From contig CALDQY010000097.1 of assembly GCA_937911445.1 (NCBI GenBank), forward strand, positions 1-7,622: a DNA stretch of 7,622 nucleotides, read 5' to 3'. The DNA is from an uncultured Rhodobiaceae bacterium (lineage in GTDB: Archaea > Thermoplasmatota > Poseidoniia > Poseidoniales > Poseidoniaceae). Made by a program: the position numbers and the translations under genes. Of this stretch, positions 1 to 6,136 are shown piece by piece. Under the pieces are notes generated by a model. It saw nothing but the letters and a program-made list of their open reading frames with translations, made no database searches and was not told the DNA's origin. How positions within the stretch are numbered: position 1 is the stretch's first letter; each line of letters begins with the position of its first letter.

Positions 1-935
1 ACTTTGAGATGGATAAACGAAGACGGCCCACGAACGGTGACCGTCAATGAATAATCACCGGAATTCGAGGGAATGGTTCCAATCGCTCCTTTCTCAGTCG
101 CTCCAGAGCCCCATGCGCGAGTGAGTGGGGAGGCACCAGCATGATCTTTCATTGTCAAAGAACCGGACCCCCCAGCACCCGAAGCAATCTCAACATCGAG
201 ATACCATACCAGTGTGTCCCAATCGCCTTCTGAAGGATGGCCTGAGTCAAAGAAGGAGTCGTAGATTTCCTGATCGTTTTCTTCGTACATTCGATCAATG
301 AGGTCGCGTGCTCGATAGAAGAAAACATCACCTTCGTAGTTGGAACGTGCGATGTTCAAATCCATTCGAAGTTGGATTGTTCCATCACCGTCTCTCCACA
401 CAAGACGTTCAAGAAATCCTTTGCTGCCACTGAATGTGTAGGACAATTCATGACCTTCAGTCGATTCAGCCTCGACACGAGCATTACCATTATTCAAAGA
501 CTCAGTCGTCGCATCCCACTGCTGTCCAAGGAGCGTGAACGACCATGCATCACCAACGGTCCATGGGAATGAGAACACTTGCTGTGGTTCCCCGTTTTCA
601 TAGACGGCAAGGGCATCCATGGTCATCCGACCCAGGAACGGATTGTGGTTGATGACAGCGTGTCGCTGCGCTTCACGCTCAGAGGAGATACCGAGAACGT
701 ATTCTCCAGTACCATTGTCGATCTCAGCAACAACAAGACGTGCACTGTCTTCACCAAATTGAGGCGTGATGAACGTGTAAAGCCAGTTCTGACCAACATT
801 CCACTCAGGAAGTTGTTTTTCTTCTTCGGTCATGCTGTTGCTTGCTGATGAAGAGGCATCGTTGCTCGTGCAACCTGCAAGGCTCATGCAAAGCAACAAG
901 GCAACCAATAACAGGCTACGATGCAACGCTTGCAT
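1..935 (-). CDS. Secreted lipoprotein of unknown function, C-terminus cut by the left window edge
   Basis: I do not recognise a family. The reading frame is open for 311 full codons from an ATG at 935 down to the window edge, with no stop, so the C-terminus is missing. Residues 1-22 form a lipoprotein signal: a short basic start, a hydrophobic core (residues 8-18) and the lipobox LAGC with Cys22 as the predicted lipidated residue. A Ser/Asn-rich spacer (23-34) follows. The mature part has two similar short motifs, WNVGQNWLYTF at 45-55 and WTVGDAWSFTL at 125-135, which suggests a repeated beta-type module. The visible end (about 237-311) is rich in Gly, Ser and Thr and ends in alternating hydrophobic residues like a beta-sandwich domain. 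It probably sits outside the cell, anchored in the membrane. The gene lies 50 bases after hppA on the same strand and may be cotranscribed with it. An in-frame TAG 36 to 34 bases upstream of the ATG limits alternative starts, and only a weak, distant AGAGGT precedes it. The gene call is fairly sure; the function is unknown. Confidence 0.75.
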   Translation of the reverse strand, partial: MQALHRSLLLVALLLCMSLAGCTSNDASSSASNSMTEEEKQLPEWNVGQNWLYTFITPQFGEDSARLVVAEIDNGTGEYVLGISSEREAQRHAVINHNPFLGRMTMDALAVYENGEPQQVFSFPWTVGDAWSFTLLGQQWDATTESLNNGNARVEAESTEGHELSYTFSGSKGFLERLVWRDGDGTIQLRMDLNIARSNYEGDVFFYRARDLIDRMYEENDQEIYDSFFDSGHPSEGDWDTLVWYLDVEIASGAGGSGSLTMKDHAGASPLTRAWGSGATEKGAIGTIPSNSGDYSLTVTVRGPSSFIHLK

Positions 936-950
936 GGATTGGCCTATCGA

Positions 951-965
951 CCTCTGTTCAAGAGG
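951..965. repeat. Short inverted repeat just upstream of the lipoprotein gene
   Basis: CCTCT (951-955) and AGAGG (961-965) are perfect inverted copies around a 5-base loop, in the spacer between the hppA stop and the lipoprotein start. In the minus-strand transcript, the AGAGG side of this small hairpin contains the only purine-rich candidate ribosome-binding stretch. A 5-base stem is easily produced by chance, so this is only a weak candidate for translational control. Confidence 0.2.
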
Positions 966-971
966 CTAACG

Positions 972-1000
972 CTTGGACGCACGCCTCAGAGGAGTCCAAG
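972..1000. repeat. Inverted repeat spanning the hppA stop codon
   Basis: CTTGGAC (972-978) and GTCCAAG (994-1000) are perfect 7-base inverted copies separated by 15 bases. The enclosed sequence holds the hppA TGA stop (986-988) and a further small symmetric element, CCTCAGAGG, at 984-992. In the minus-strand RNA this could fold at the end of hppA, ahead of the lipoprotein gene, where it might protect the hppA message or reduce readthrough. No T-run follows, so it does not look like a bacterial-type terminator. The arms are read directly; any role is inference. Confidence 0.4.
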
Positions 1001-3067
1001 TAGTCCATCACTCGTGAGTTCTCCAGTTCCTGCGAGAACAACAGCAACGATGGACATCAACTTGATGAGAATGTTAAGCGACGGACCTGAGGTGTCCTTG
1101 AATGGATCACCGATGGTGTCACCGATAACAGCAGCATCGTGAGCGTCATCACCCTTCTTTGCACCAGGAATGTGATCTTGTTCAATCGCTTTCTTGGCGT
1201 TGTCCCAAGCACCACCTGCGTTGGCCATGAAGAGCGCCATCAGTACGCCTGTAACGAGAGAACCGGCGAGCATTCCACCGAGCGCAACGCTACCAAGTCC
1301 GAATCCGACGACAACTGGTGCAATGACTGCAACGAAACCTGGTCCAATCATCTCTCGGAGAGCAGCCTTGGTCGAGATGTCGACACACGTTTGGGAATCC
1401 GGCTTGACGCCTTCTTCTCCTTCGAGGAGGCCAGGAATCTCCTTGAATTGTCGTCGAATCTCGACAACCATGTCACCTGCAGCCTTTCCGACCGATGTCA
1501 TGGTCATTGCAGCGACGACGAACGGTAGTCCACCACCAATGAGAAGACCAATGACGACCATTGGATCGGTCAAATTAAGCACTACACCGCCAACAGAGGT
1601 TGTATAAGCCGCGAAGAGGGCAAGAGCCGTCAAGGCAGCAGATCCGATAGCGAATCCCTTACCAACAGCAGCCGTTGTGTTTCCAATCGAATCGAGTTCG
1701 TCTGTGATAGCACGGACATCGTCACCAAGTCCGCTCATCTCTGCAATACCACCAGCGTTGTCAGCGACTGGGCCATATGCATCCACAGTCATCGTTACAC
1801 CAACGGTAGCAAGCATACCCATTGCAGCCATTGCAATGCAGTAGAGACCGTATGTTTCTCCACCGAATTCATTCGCACCGAGGATACCGAGTGCAATGAG
1901 AACGACTGGAATGAATGTGGACATCATTCCTACGGATAGACCAGCGATGGCGTTGGTTGCAGGACCAGTTTTGGACATTTCACCGATGTGAGGAATGGCA
2001 CGAGTCTTGATTCCAAAGACAGGTTCGATACCTGTGTAGTACTCAGTAACAAGGCCGATGAGAATTCCAACGACACTTCCGAGAACAACGGAATGCATGA
2101 TGCCCATTTTGACATCGATCAGTCCTTGCTGAATGGAAAGGTAACCACCTGCCCAAAACAAAGCTGCTGCGATGAAGGTCGTGTTTCTTAGAGCCGCTGC
2201 TGGGTCTTTTCCGTTCTTGAGGAACGACATTGAGAAGACACCGATGATGGATGCAGCATATCCAATGAATCCGAGAAGGATTGGCATGAGGACGTAATCG
2301 ACTGCCATGACCTTGCTACCATCATCGTTAACATCGCTTGCAATGATCATTGCAGCGATGATTGAACCAACAAAGGATTCGAAGATGTCAGCACCCATCC
2401 CAGCAACGTCACCGACGTTGTCACCGACGTTGTCAGCAATAACGCCTGGGTTTCGCGGGTCATCTTCAGGAATACCGGCTTCGACCTTACCGACGAGGTC
2501 TGCACCAACGTCCGCAGCCTTGGTGTAAATTCCACCACCGACACGAGCGAACAGTGCGATGGACGAAGCACCCATACCGAATCCAGCAGCTGCTGAGAGT
2601 GTGTTTCCATCCTCAGCACCGAGCCAAAAGGCGATAAGTGAGATACCAAGCAGGCCGAGACCACCTACAGATAATCCCATTACGGCGCCACCGTTGTACG
2701 AAACAGCGAGTGCGCCTGCTTGACCATCGTTCTTTGCTGCCATGGCTGTACGGCCGTTTGCCGAGGTAGCGGAACGCATACCAGAGAATCCGGCAAGAAC
2801 TGAAGCGATTGCACCAGCAAAGAACGCGATAGCAGTATCAACGTCGTTGAGGTACGCGAGAACAGCACCAACCACGACAACGAAAATGGATAGAATACGG
2901 TATTCAGCGAACAGGAAGGCCATAGCACCCTTCTGAATTTCGTCTGTGATGTCTGCGACAACTTCGTTGTCAATCTTGACCTTGGTTACCTGATTGTAAA
3001 GGTAAAATGCGATCAATAGTCCTACGGCACCTGCGCCTGCTGCGATTAAGGGTATGTTGTCTAACAT
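986..3067 (-). CDS. hppA: Membrane-bound ion-pumping pyrophosphatase, K+-dependent type
   Basis: This integral membrane enzyme hydrolyses cytoplasmic pyrophosphate and pumps H+ and/or Na+ outward, recovering energy from biosynthesis. The protein is 693 residues from ATG 3067, normal for the family, with many hydrophobic helices (family usual: 16). The pyrophosphate site is intact: DVGADLVGKVE at about 186-196, the DNVGDNVGD metal motif at 212-220 followed by AGMGADIFES, and GDTIGDPFKDTSGPSLN near 649-665. The segment GNTTAAVGKG (462-471) has Ala466 and Gly469 where K+-independent enzymes carry Lys and Thr, which by the established rule marks a K+-dependent enzyme. I cannot decide H+ versus Na+ specificity from the sequence. 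An in-frame GTG at 3076 would add three residues, but an AGGTG lies six bases before the ATG at 3067 and overlaps that GTG, so I prefer 3067. It is divergent from the NifU-like gene, and the lipoprotein gene follows 50 bases downstream. Function is very sure; the exact start is moderately sure. Confidence 0.97.
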   Translation of the reverse strand: MLDNIPLIAAGAGAVGLLIAFYLYNQVTKVKIDNEVVADITDEIQKGAMAFLFAEYRILSIFVVVVGAVLAYLNDVDTAIAFFAGAIASVLAGFSGMRSATSANGRTAMAAKNDGQAGALAVSYNGGAVMGLSVGGLGLLGISLIAFWLGAEDGNTLSAAAGFGMGASSIALFARVGGGIYTKAADVGADLVGKVEAGIPEDDPRNPGVIADNVGDNVGDVAGMGADIFESFVGSIIAAMIIASDVNDDGSKVMAVDYVLMPILLGFIGYAASIIGVFSMSFLKNGKDPAAALRNTTFIAAALFWAGGYLSIQQGLIDVKMGIMHSVVLGSVVGILIGLVTEYYTGIEPVFGIKTRAIPHIGEMSKTGPATNAIAGLSVGMMSTFIPVVLIALGILGANEFGGETYGLYCIAMAAMGMLATVGVTMTVDAYGPVADNAGGIAEMSGLGDDVRAITDELDSIGNTTAAVGKGFAIGSAALTALALFAAYTTSVGGVVLNLTDPMVVIGLLIGGGLPFVVAAMTMTSVGKAAGDMVVEIRRQFKEIPGLLEGEEGVKPDSQTCVDISTKAALREMIGPGFVAVIAPVVVGFGLGSVALGGMLAGSLVTGVLMALFMANAGGAWDNAKKAIEQDHIPGAKKGDDAHDAAVIGDTIGDPFKDTSGPSLNILIKLMSIVAVVLAGTGELTSDGLLGLL

Positions 3068-3073
3068 GATGTA

Positions 3074-3078
3074 CACCT
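3074..3078 (-). promoter_or_regulatory. Shine-Dalgarno site that sets the hppA start
   Basis: The minus strand reads AGGTG here, followed by six bases and then ATG at 3067. This is ideal spacing for ribosome binding. It overlaps the alternative GTG start at 3076, so it argues for initiation at the ATG. Confidence 0.7.
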
Positions 3079-3217
3079 GTGCTTCGCCCGACCTTGGAAC
3101 CCCTCATAAGAGATTCCCTGCGTGTACAGGCCCGAAAGGCTAGTTTTTGCCCTCACTTCCTATCGCCGAGGACCTCTACATCCAATCGTTGAAAGAGGTG
3201 GAGTCCTTCCGGGTATC

Positions 3218-3535
3218 ATGAGCATCAGTGCTGAGGAGATTCTGGCCGAAATTGGTCCGGTTCAGGAAATTCTTGATGCGCATGATGGCGTCGTAACCGT
3301 CCTCGATACGAGCGATGGAAACATCATGCTGTCCCTCGATGGCGGTTGTAATGGCTGTTCGTCAACACCCATGACGGCGATGCAAATTTACTATTCACTG
3401 AAGAAACTCGAAGCCGTGAACGACGTGATTTTTGTTAATGGCGAATTGCCGGAATACATGCGTACCTTCATCAACCAAAAAATGGAGAAAGAGGCTGCCG
3501 AATCCTCTGACGATGGCCCCGGAGAAATCGTTTGA
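3218..3535 (+). CDS. NifU-like C-terminal-domain iron-sulfur scaffold protein
   Basis: This is a small soluble protein of 105 residues consisting almost entirely of one NifU C-terminal-type domain. Such proteins hold or transfer a [4Fe-4S] cluster between two subunits through a CxxC pair. The key motif GGCNGCSSTPMTAMQ lies at about residues 49-63, with Cys51 and Cys54 as the expected ligands. It is preceded by the helix and HDG turn (about 22-24) seen in the family. The last 20 or so residues are a charged tail. The frame is open upstream to a GTG at 3122, but that extension would add an Arg/Pro-rich stretch unlike the family, whereas ATG 3218 begins directly at the domain. A GGTGGAG run at 3197-3203 lies rather far upstream for a ribosome-binding site. 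The gene is divergent from hppA and converges on the next gene with no spacer. Its clients could include Fe-S enzymes such as the Nth encoded 2.6 kb away, but nothing in the sequence links them directly. Confidence 0.85.
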   Translation: MSISAEEILAEIGPVQEILDAHDGVVTVLDTSDGNIMLSLDGGCNGCSSTPMTAMQIYYSLKKLEAVNDVIFVNGELPEYMRTFINQKMEKEAAESSDDGPGEIV

Positions 3536-3865
3536 TTACTCCTCTTCGACGGTCCTTCCAATGCTGTGTGGATTGGCTCCGAACGATACGTTCTCGCCCT
3601 TAATGTTCATACGCGCTGCAATCGCCAAGACAATGCAGACAATGGAAAGTGGGCGTGGGAGGTAGTTCGATCCCCACAACGAACCTCCTGCAAGCGAAAG
3701 CCACCACAGAGATGCTGCTGCAAGAAGGAGCGTTGTGAAAATGATGTTTTGTACGAGTAATTCGGCTTTCTCAGAACGTGAAAAGGTCGCTACAAACATG
3801 AAGAGAATGGCAGAGATTCCGCAAAAGGTCTGGACGAGCAAGGAGATGTACTCGACCTCGAGCAT
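3536..3865 (-). CDS. Small three-helix membrane protein, unknown function
   Basis: I do not recognise a family for this 109-residue protein. Three hydrophobic segments are visible, at about 7-27, 38-58 and 71-86, and the second contains a Trp-Trp pair. The loop between the first two helices is charged (SRSEKAE), and the C-terminal tail of about 23 residues is soluble and acidic at its end. Its stop codon complement (3536-3538) begins at the very next base after the TGA of the NifU-like gene, so the two genes converge with zero spacing and must share any terminator. No Shine-Dalgarno site precedes the ATG at 3865. Because the frame fills the space between two well-supported genes and has clean membrane topology, I believe it is real, but I cannot assign a role. 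Confidence 0.65.
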   Translation of the reverse strand: MLEVEYISLLVQTFCGISAILFMFVATFSRSEKAELLVQNIIFTTLLLAAASLWWLSLAGGSLWGSNYLPRPLSIVCIVLAIAARMNIKGENVSFGANPHSIGRTVEEE

Positions 3866-3940
3866 GATTCAACCAAACCGAGGGGGTTTTTGAAACAACC
3901 ACTTGCCATCCTTTTTGAGTTGTGAACAATTGTAGACACT
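3866..3940. promoter_or_regulatory. Divergent intergenic region, probable promoters for polX and the 109-residue membrane gene
   Basis: This 75-base spacer separates two outward-facing genes, so both promoters should lie in it. Neither start codon has a Shine-Dalgarno sequence. An AT-rich CTTTTTGA at 3911-3918 lies 23-30 bases before the polX ATG, and an AT-rich stretch lies at a comparable distance on the other strand. That layout is what leaderless archaeal transcripts with a TATA-type box near -26 would show. The boxes match the consensus poorly, so exact sites are uncertain. Confidence 0.45.
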
Positions 3941-5884
3941 ATGGCAGGCAGTGCGTTCAAACTCCCGAAGGCTCGTACGAGTGGTGCTCCGTATTTTTCT
4001 CGCAACCAAGTAGCTGCAGTTCTCCATCAAGTTGCGGTTTTGCTCGAACTACAAGGGGCGAATGTCTTCCGAGTCCGTTCGTATCAAAATGGAAGTCGAA
4101 TGATTGGAACGATAACCGAAGACTTGCATGAGTTGGTCGTCACTGGGCGCTTATTTGAGATGAAAGGGATTGGGAAGGGCCTTGGTTCCGCCCTCTCTCA
4201 AGCAATCTTAGAAGGCGTCTGGCCAGAAGATTGGGTTCGTTTGCATGAAGATACACCGCAAGGGATGATCGAAATGCTCGGAATTCCAGGACTCGGTCCA
4301 AAGCGAATCAAATTGATGCATGAAGAATTAGGTGTCGATTCCATTGCGGCACTCAAGGAAGCTGCTGAGCAAGGCCGTATTGCACCAATGAAGGGATTTG
4401 GAAAGAAATCTGAACAACGCATGCTTGATGGAATTGAACTTCTCTCACGTTTCCGCGCACGACGGCGTTTGGATATCGGATTGAAATACGGAACTGCATT
4501 TGAACAGAGAATCAAGGCACTGCCTGGCGTTGAGCGTGTCCAACTGGCCGGAAGTGCTCGTCGTCGTAAAGAGACAATTGGCGATTTGGATATTGTTGTG
4601 GGTGTCAAGCCTGAGAACCATGAGGATGTCGCCAACGCCATCCTTGCATTGCAAGGTATTGCGGATGTCAAGGGAGCAGGGGATTCAAAAATCAGTCTCA
4701 TTCTTGAGGCGAGTATTTTCGAAGATGGATTTTCTGTAGGCCATATTGATGCCAACGTCATGGAAGCGATTGGTGGTGATGATTACGAACAATTGGAGAG
4801 CGCTGGGACCATCGATGCTCAGGTTCGATTGGTACCTCCTGAAATGTTTGCCTTCACCTTAGCATACTTCACTGGTAGCAAAGAGCACAACATTGCTATG
4901 CGTCAACGAGCCATTGACCGTGGTCTCCGTCTAAATGAATTCGGACTTATTCCCGAGGATAAGGCAGGTGAACTCAAAGGAATTGAAGCGGCGCAATATT
5001 CGCTTAGCGCCATGACGGAACAAGAAATCTATTCCCATCTCGACTTGCAATGGGTTCCTCCAGAATTGCGTGAAGATACGGGTGAGATTCAATCTGGGAG
5101 CGAACAAAAACTTCCACAACTGTTGGAACTTGACACCATTCAAGGCGCACTTCACAATCACACCGTCGTTTCAGACGGTGAGGCGACGCTTGAACAAATG
5201 GCAGATGCGGCTCAAGCACTCGGCTGGACATGGCTTGGAATCGCTGATCACTCTCCTACGTTGAAGGTCGCCAATGGTGCTCCTGCCGACCGATTGTTGG
5301 AACAAGGGCAAAAAATCCGAAAATACAACCAAAACTGGCAGGATGAAGGGGTAAATTTCAGATTGTTTCACGGAGTTGAATCCGACATCCTTGCAGGTGG
5401 GAAATTGGACCATCCTGATGAAGTCCTCAATGAGCTGGATTATGTTGTCGCTTCCGTCCATGCCATGACCAAATGGCGAGGCAGGGATGAGAGCGAGAAC
5501 ACGGAGGAACTCCTGAAAGTTCTCGAACATCCTGCGACAAAAGTGCTTGGGCATCCAACTGGACGTATTCTCCAAGGACGTGAAGGATACGAAGTTGATG
5601 TGCATCGACTCATCGATGCGATGGCTGAGCATATTGAAGAGGGGCGATTCAAGTCGATTGAATTGAATGCAAGCCCATACCGTTTGGATATTGACTACCG
5701 GCTGTGTAAGTATGCCAAACTCATGGGCGTTCCCGTAGCCATCAGCCCAGATGCTCACTCAATTCGTGGACTTGCTGACATTCAGTACGGTGTCATGACT
5801 GCACGAAAGGGTTGGCTCGAGCAAGGTGACGTCATCAACTCGATGAGTGCCGATGCGTTAGCCCAACAACTTGCACTTCAGTAA
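3941..5884 (+). CDS. polX: Family X DNA polymerase with C-terminal PHP phosphoesterase domain (PolX)
   Basis: Bacterial and archaeal PolX enzymes fill short gaps during base-excision repair, and their metal-dependent PHP domain trims 3' ends or cuts abasic sites. The protein is 647 residues, longer than the usual 570 or so. In order: an N-terminal 8-kDa-type helical domain (about 17-92), helix-hairpin-helix motifs (GIPGLGPKR at 114-122 and GFGKKSEQR at 152-160), and a nucleotidyltransferase palm with GSARRRKETIGDLD at 204-217 (Asp215 and Asp217). A nucleotide-binding YFTGSKEHN follows at 309-317, then the PHP domain (about 398-625). PHP metal residues look complete: His405, His407, Asp412, Asp436-His437, Glu480, His507, His538, Asp604 and His606. 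The third palm aspartate, normally in VDLRVVPPE, appears to be Gln294 in IDAQVRLVPPE, with Asp292 two residues earlier. About 79 residues separate the first aspartate from this site, more than in well-studied members, so there is probably an insertion near 257-290. The identification is sure; whether it still polymerises is uncertain. It heads a likely transcript with the next two genes. Confidence 0.95.
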   Translation: MAGSAFKLPKARTSGAPYFSRNQVAAVLHQVAVLLELQGANVFRVRSYQNGSRMIGTITEDLHELVVTGRLFEMKGIGKGLGSALSQAILEGVWPEDWVRLHEDTPQGMIEMLGIPGLGPKRIKLMHEELGVDSIAALKEAAEQGRIAPMKGFGKKSEQRMLDGIELLSRFRARRRLDIGLKYGTAFEQRIKALPGVERVQLAGSARRRKETIGDLDIVVGVKPENHEDVANAILALQGIADVKGAGDSKISLILEASIFEDGFSVGHIDANVMEAIGGDDYEQLESAGTIDAQVRLVPPEMFAFTLAYFTGSKEHNIAMRQRAIDRGLRLNEFGLIPEDKAGELKGIEAAQYSLSAMTEQEIYSHLDLQWVPPELREDTGEIQSGSEQKLPQLLELDTIQGALHNHTVVSDGEATLEQMADAAQALGWTWLGIADHSPTLKVANGAPADRLLEQGQKIRKYNQNWQDEGVNFRLFHGVESDILAGGKLDHPDEVLNELDYVVASVHAMTKWRGRDESENTEELLKVLEHPATKVLGHPTGRILQGREGYEVDVHRLIDAMAEHIEEGRFKSIELNASPYRLDIDYRLCKYAKLMGVPVAISPDAHSIRGLADIQYGVMTARKGWLEQGDVINSMSADALAQQLALQ

Positions 5885-5905
5885 AGCAACAGTTCTTGAA
5901 TGAGA

Positions 5906-5914
5906 GGAAGGTGG
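5906..5914 (+). promoter_or_regulatory. Ribosome-binding site of the 68-residue membrane protein
   Basis: GGAAGGTGG ends seven bases before the ATG at 5922, a good Shine-Dalgarno match at normal spacing. It supports this short gene as real and translated from inside a polycistronic message. Confidence 0.7.
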
Positions 5915-5921
5915 TTCAATC

Positions 5922-6128
5922 ATGCGACTCACAAGGACATTGATCATGGGAGCGCTCATGGTGATTCCAGGTCTTTTCCTTGGCTTGCTTCTGTGGATTC
6001 TCGTCGGCCAACCACAAGATGGTGAATCGCCGATTGTGGAAGCACTTGTGTGCAATGCAATTCCGTTGGCAAGCATCTTCTCTGGTCTGTTCTTTGGCTG
6101 GGTCACTGGTTCTGAGTATGCAGAATAG
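5922..6128 (+). CDS. Small two-helix membrane protein between polX and nth, unknown function
   Basis: This is a 68-residue protein with two hydrophobic segments, at about 8-28 and 42-62, joined by a short polar loop (GQPQDGESP, 29-37). It ends in an acidic tail. I do not recognise a family. A basic start (MRLTR) suggests the N-terminus stays in the cytoplasm, which would put the loop outside and the tail inside. It begins 37 bases after polX and ends 8 bases before nth, all on the same strand, and has a clear ribosome-binding site, so it is very likely cotranscribed with both repair genes. Nothing in its sequence ties it to DNA repair; it may just be a passenger. I am fairly confident that it is a gene. 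Confidence 0.75.
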   Translation: MRLTRTLIMGALMVIPGLFLGLLLWILVGQPQDGESPIVEALVCNAIPLASIFSGLFFGWVTGSEYAE

Positions 6129-6136
6129 GTGATGCT

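Noticed and set aside
372..848. Plus-strand open frames of 66 and 89 residues near the left edge
   Set aside because: They are antisense to the lipoprotein frame, which has a clear signal peptide and lipobox and stays open for 311 codons.
1139..1607. Plus-strand open frames of 129 and 137 residues opposite hppA
   Set aside because: They lie entirely antisense to a strongly conserved gene, contain no recognisable domain, and have composition typical of shadow frames.
2404..2436. Tandem 15-base-like repeats resembling a small direct-repeat array
   Set aside because: They encode the duplicated DNVGDNVGD metal-binding motif of the pyrophosphatase and need no other explanation.
3122..3217. GTG-initiated 32-residue N-terminal extension of the NifU-like protein
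   Set aside because: The extension is Arg/Pro-rich, unlike the family, and the conserved domain starts directly after ATG 3218. The region is better read as the divergent promoter spacer.
3875..3893. Small hairpin AAACC-GAGGG-GGTTT followed by T residues, terminator-like on the plus strand
   Set aside because: No plus-strand gene ends just before it, the stem has only five pairs, and it lies in a divergent promoter spacer.
4198..4761. Minus-strand open frame of 187 residues opposite polX
   Set aside because: It is antisense to the conserved palm domain and has no domain or start signal that I can recognise; Ser/Pro/Arg-rich composition is typical of a shadow.
5171..5758. Minus-strand open frame of 195 residues opposite the PHP domain
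   Set aside because: All PHP metal motifs are read on the plus strand, so this antisense frame is explained by codon structure of polX.
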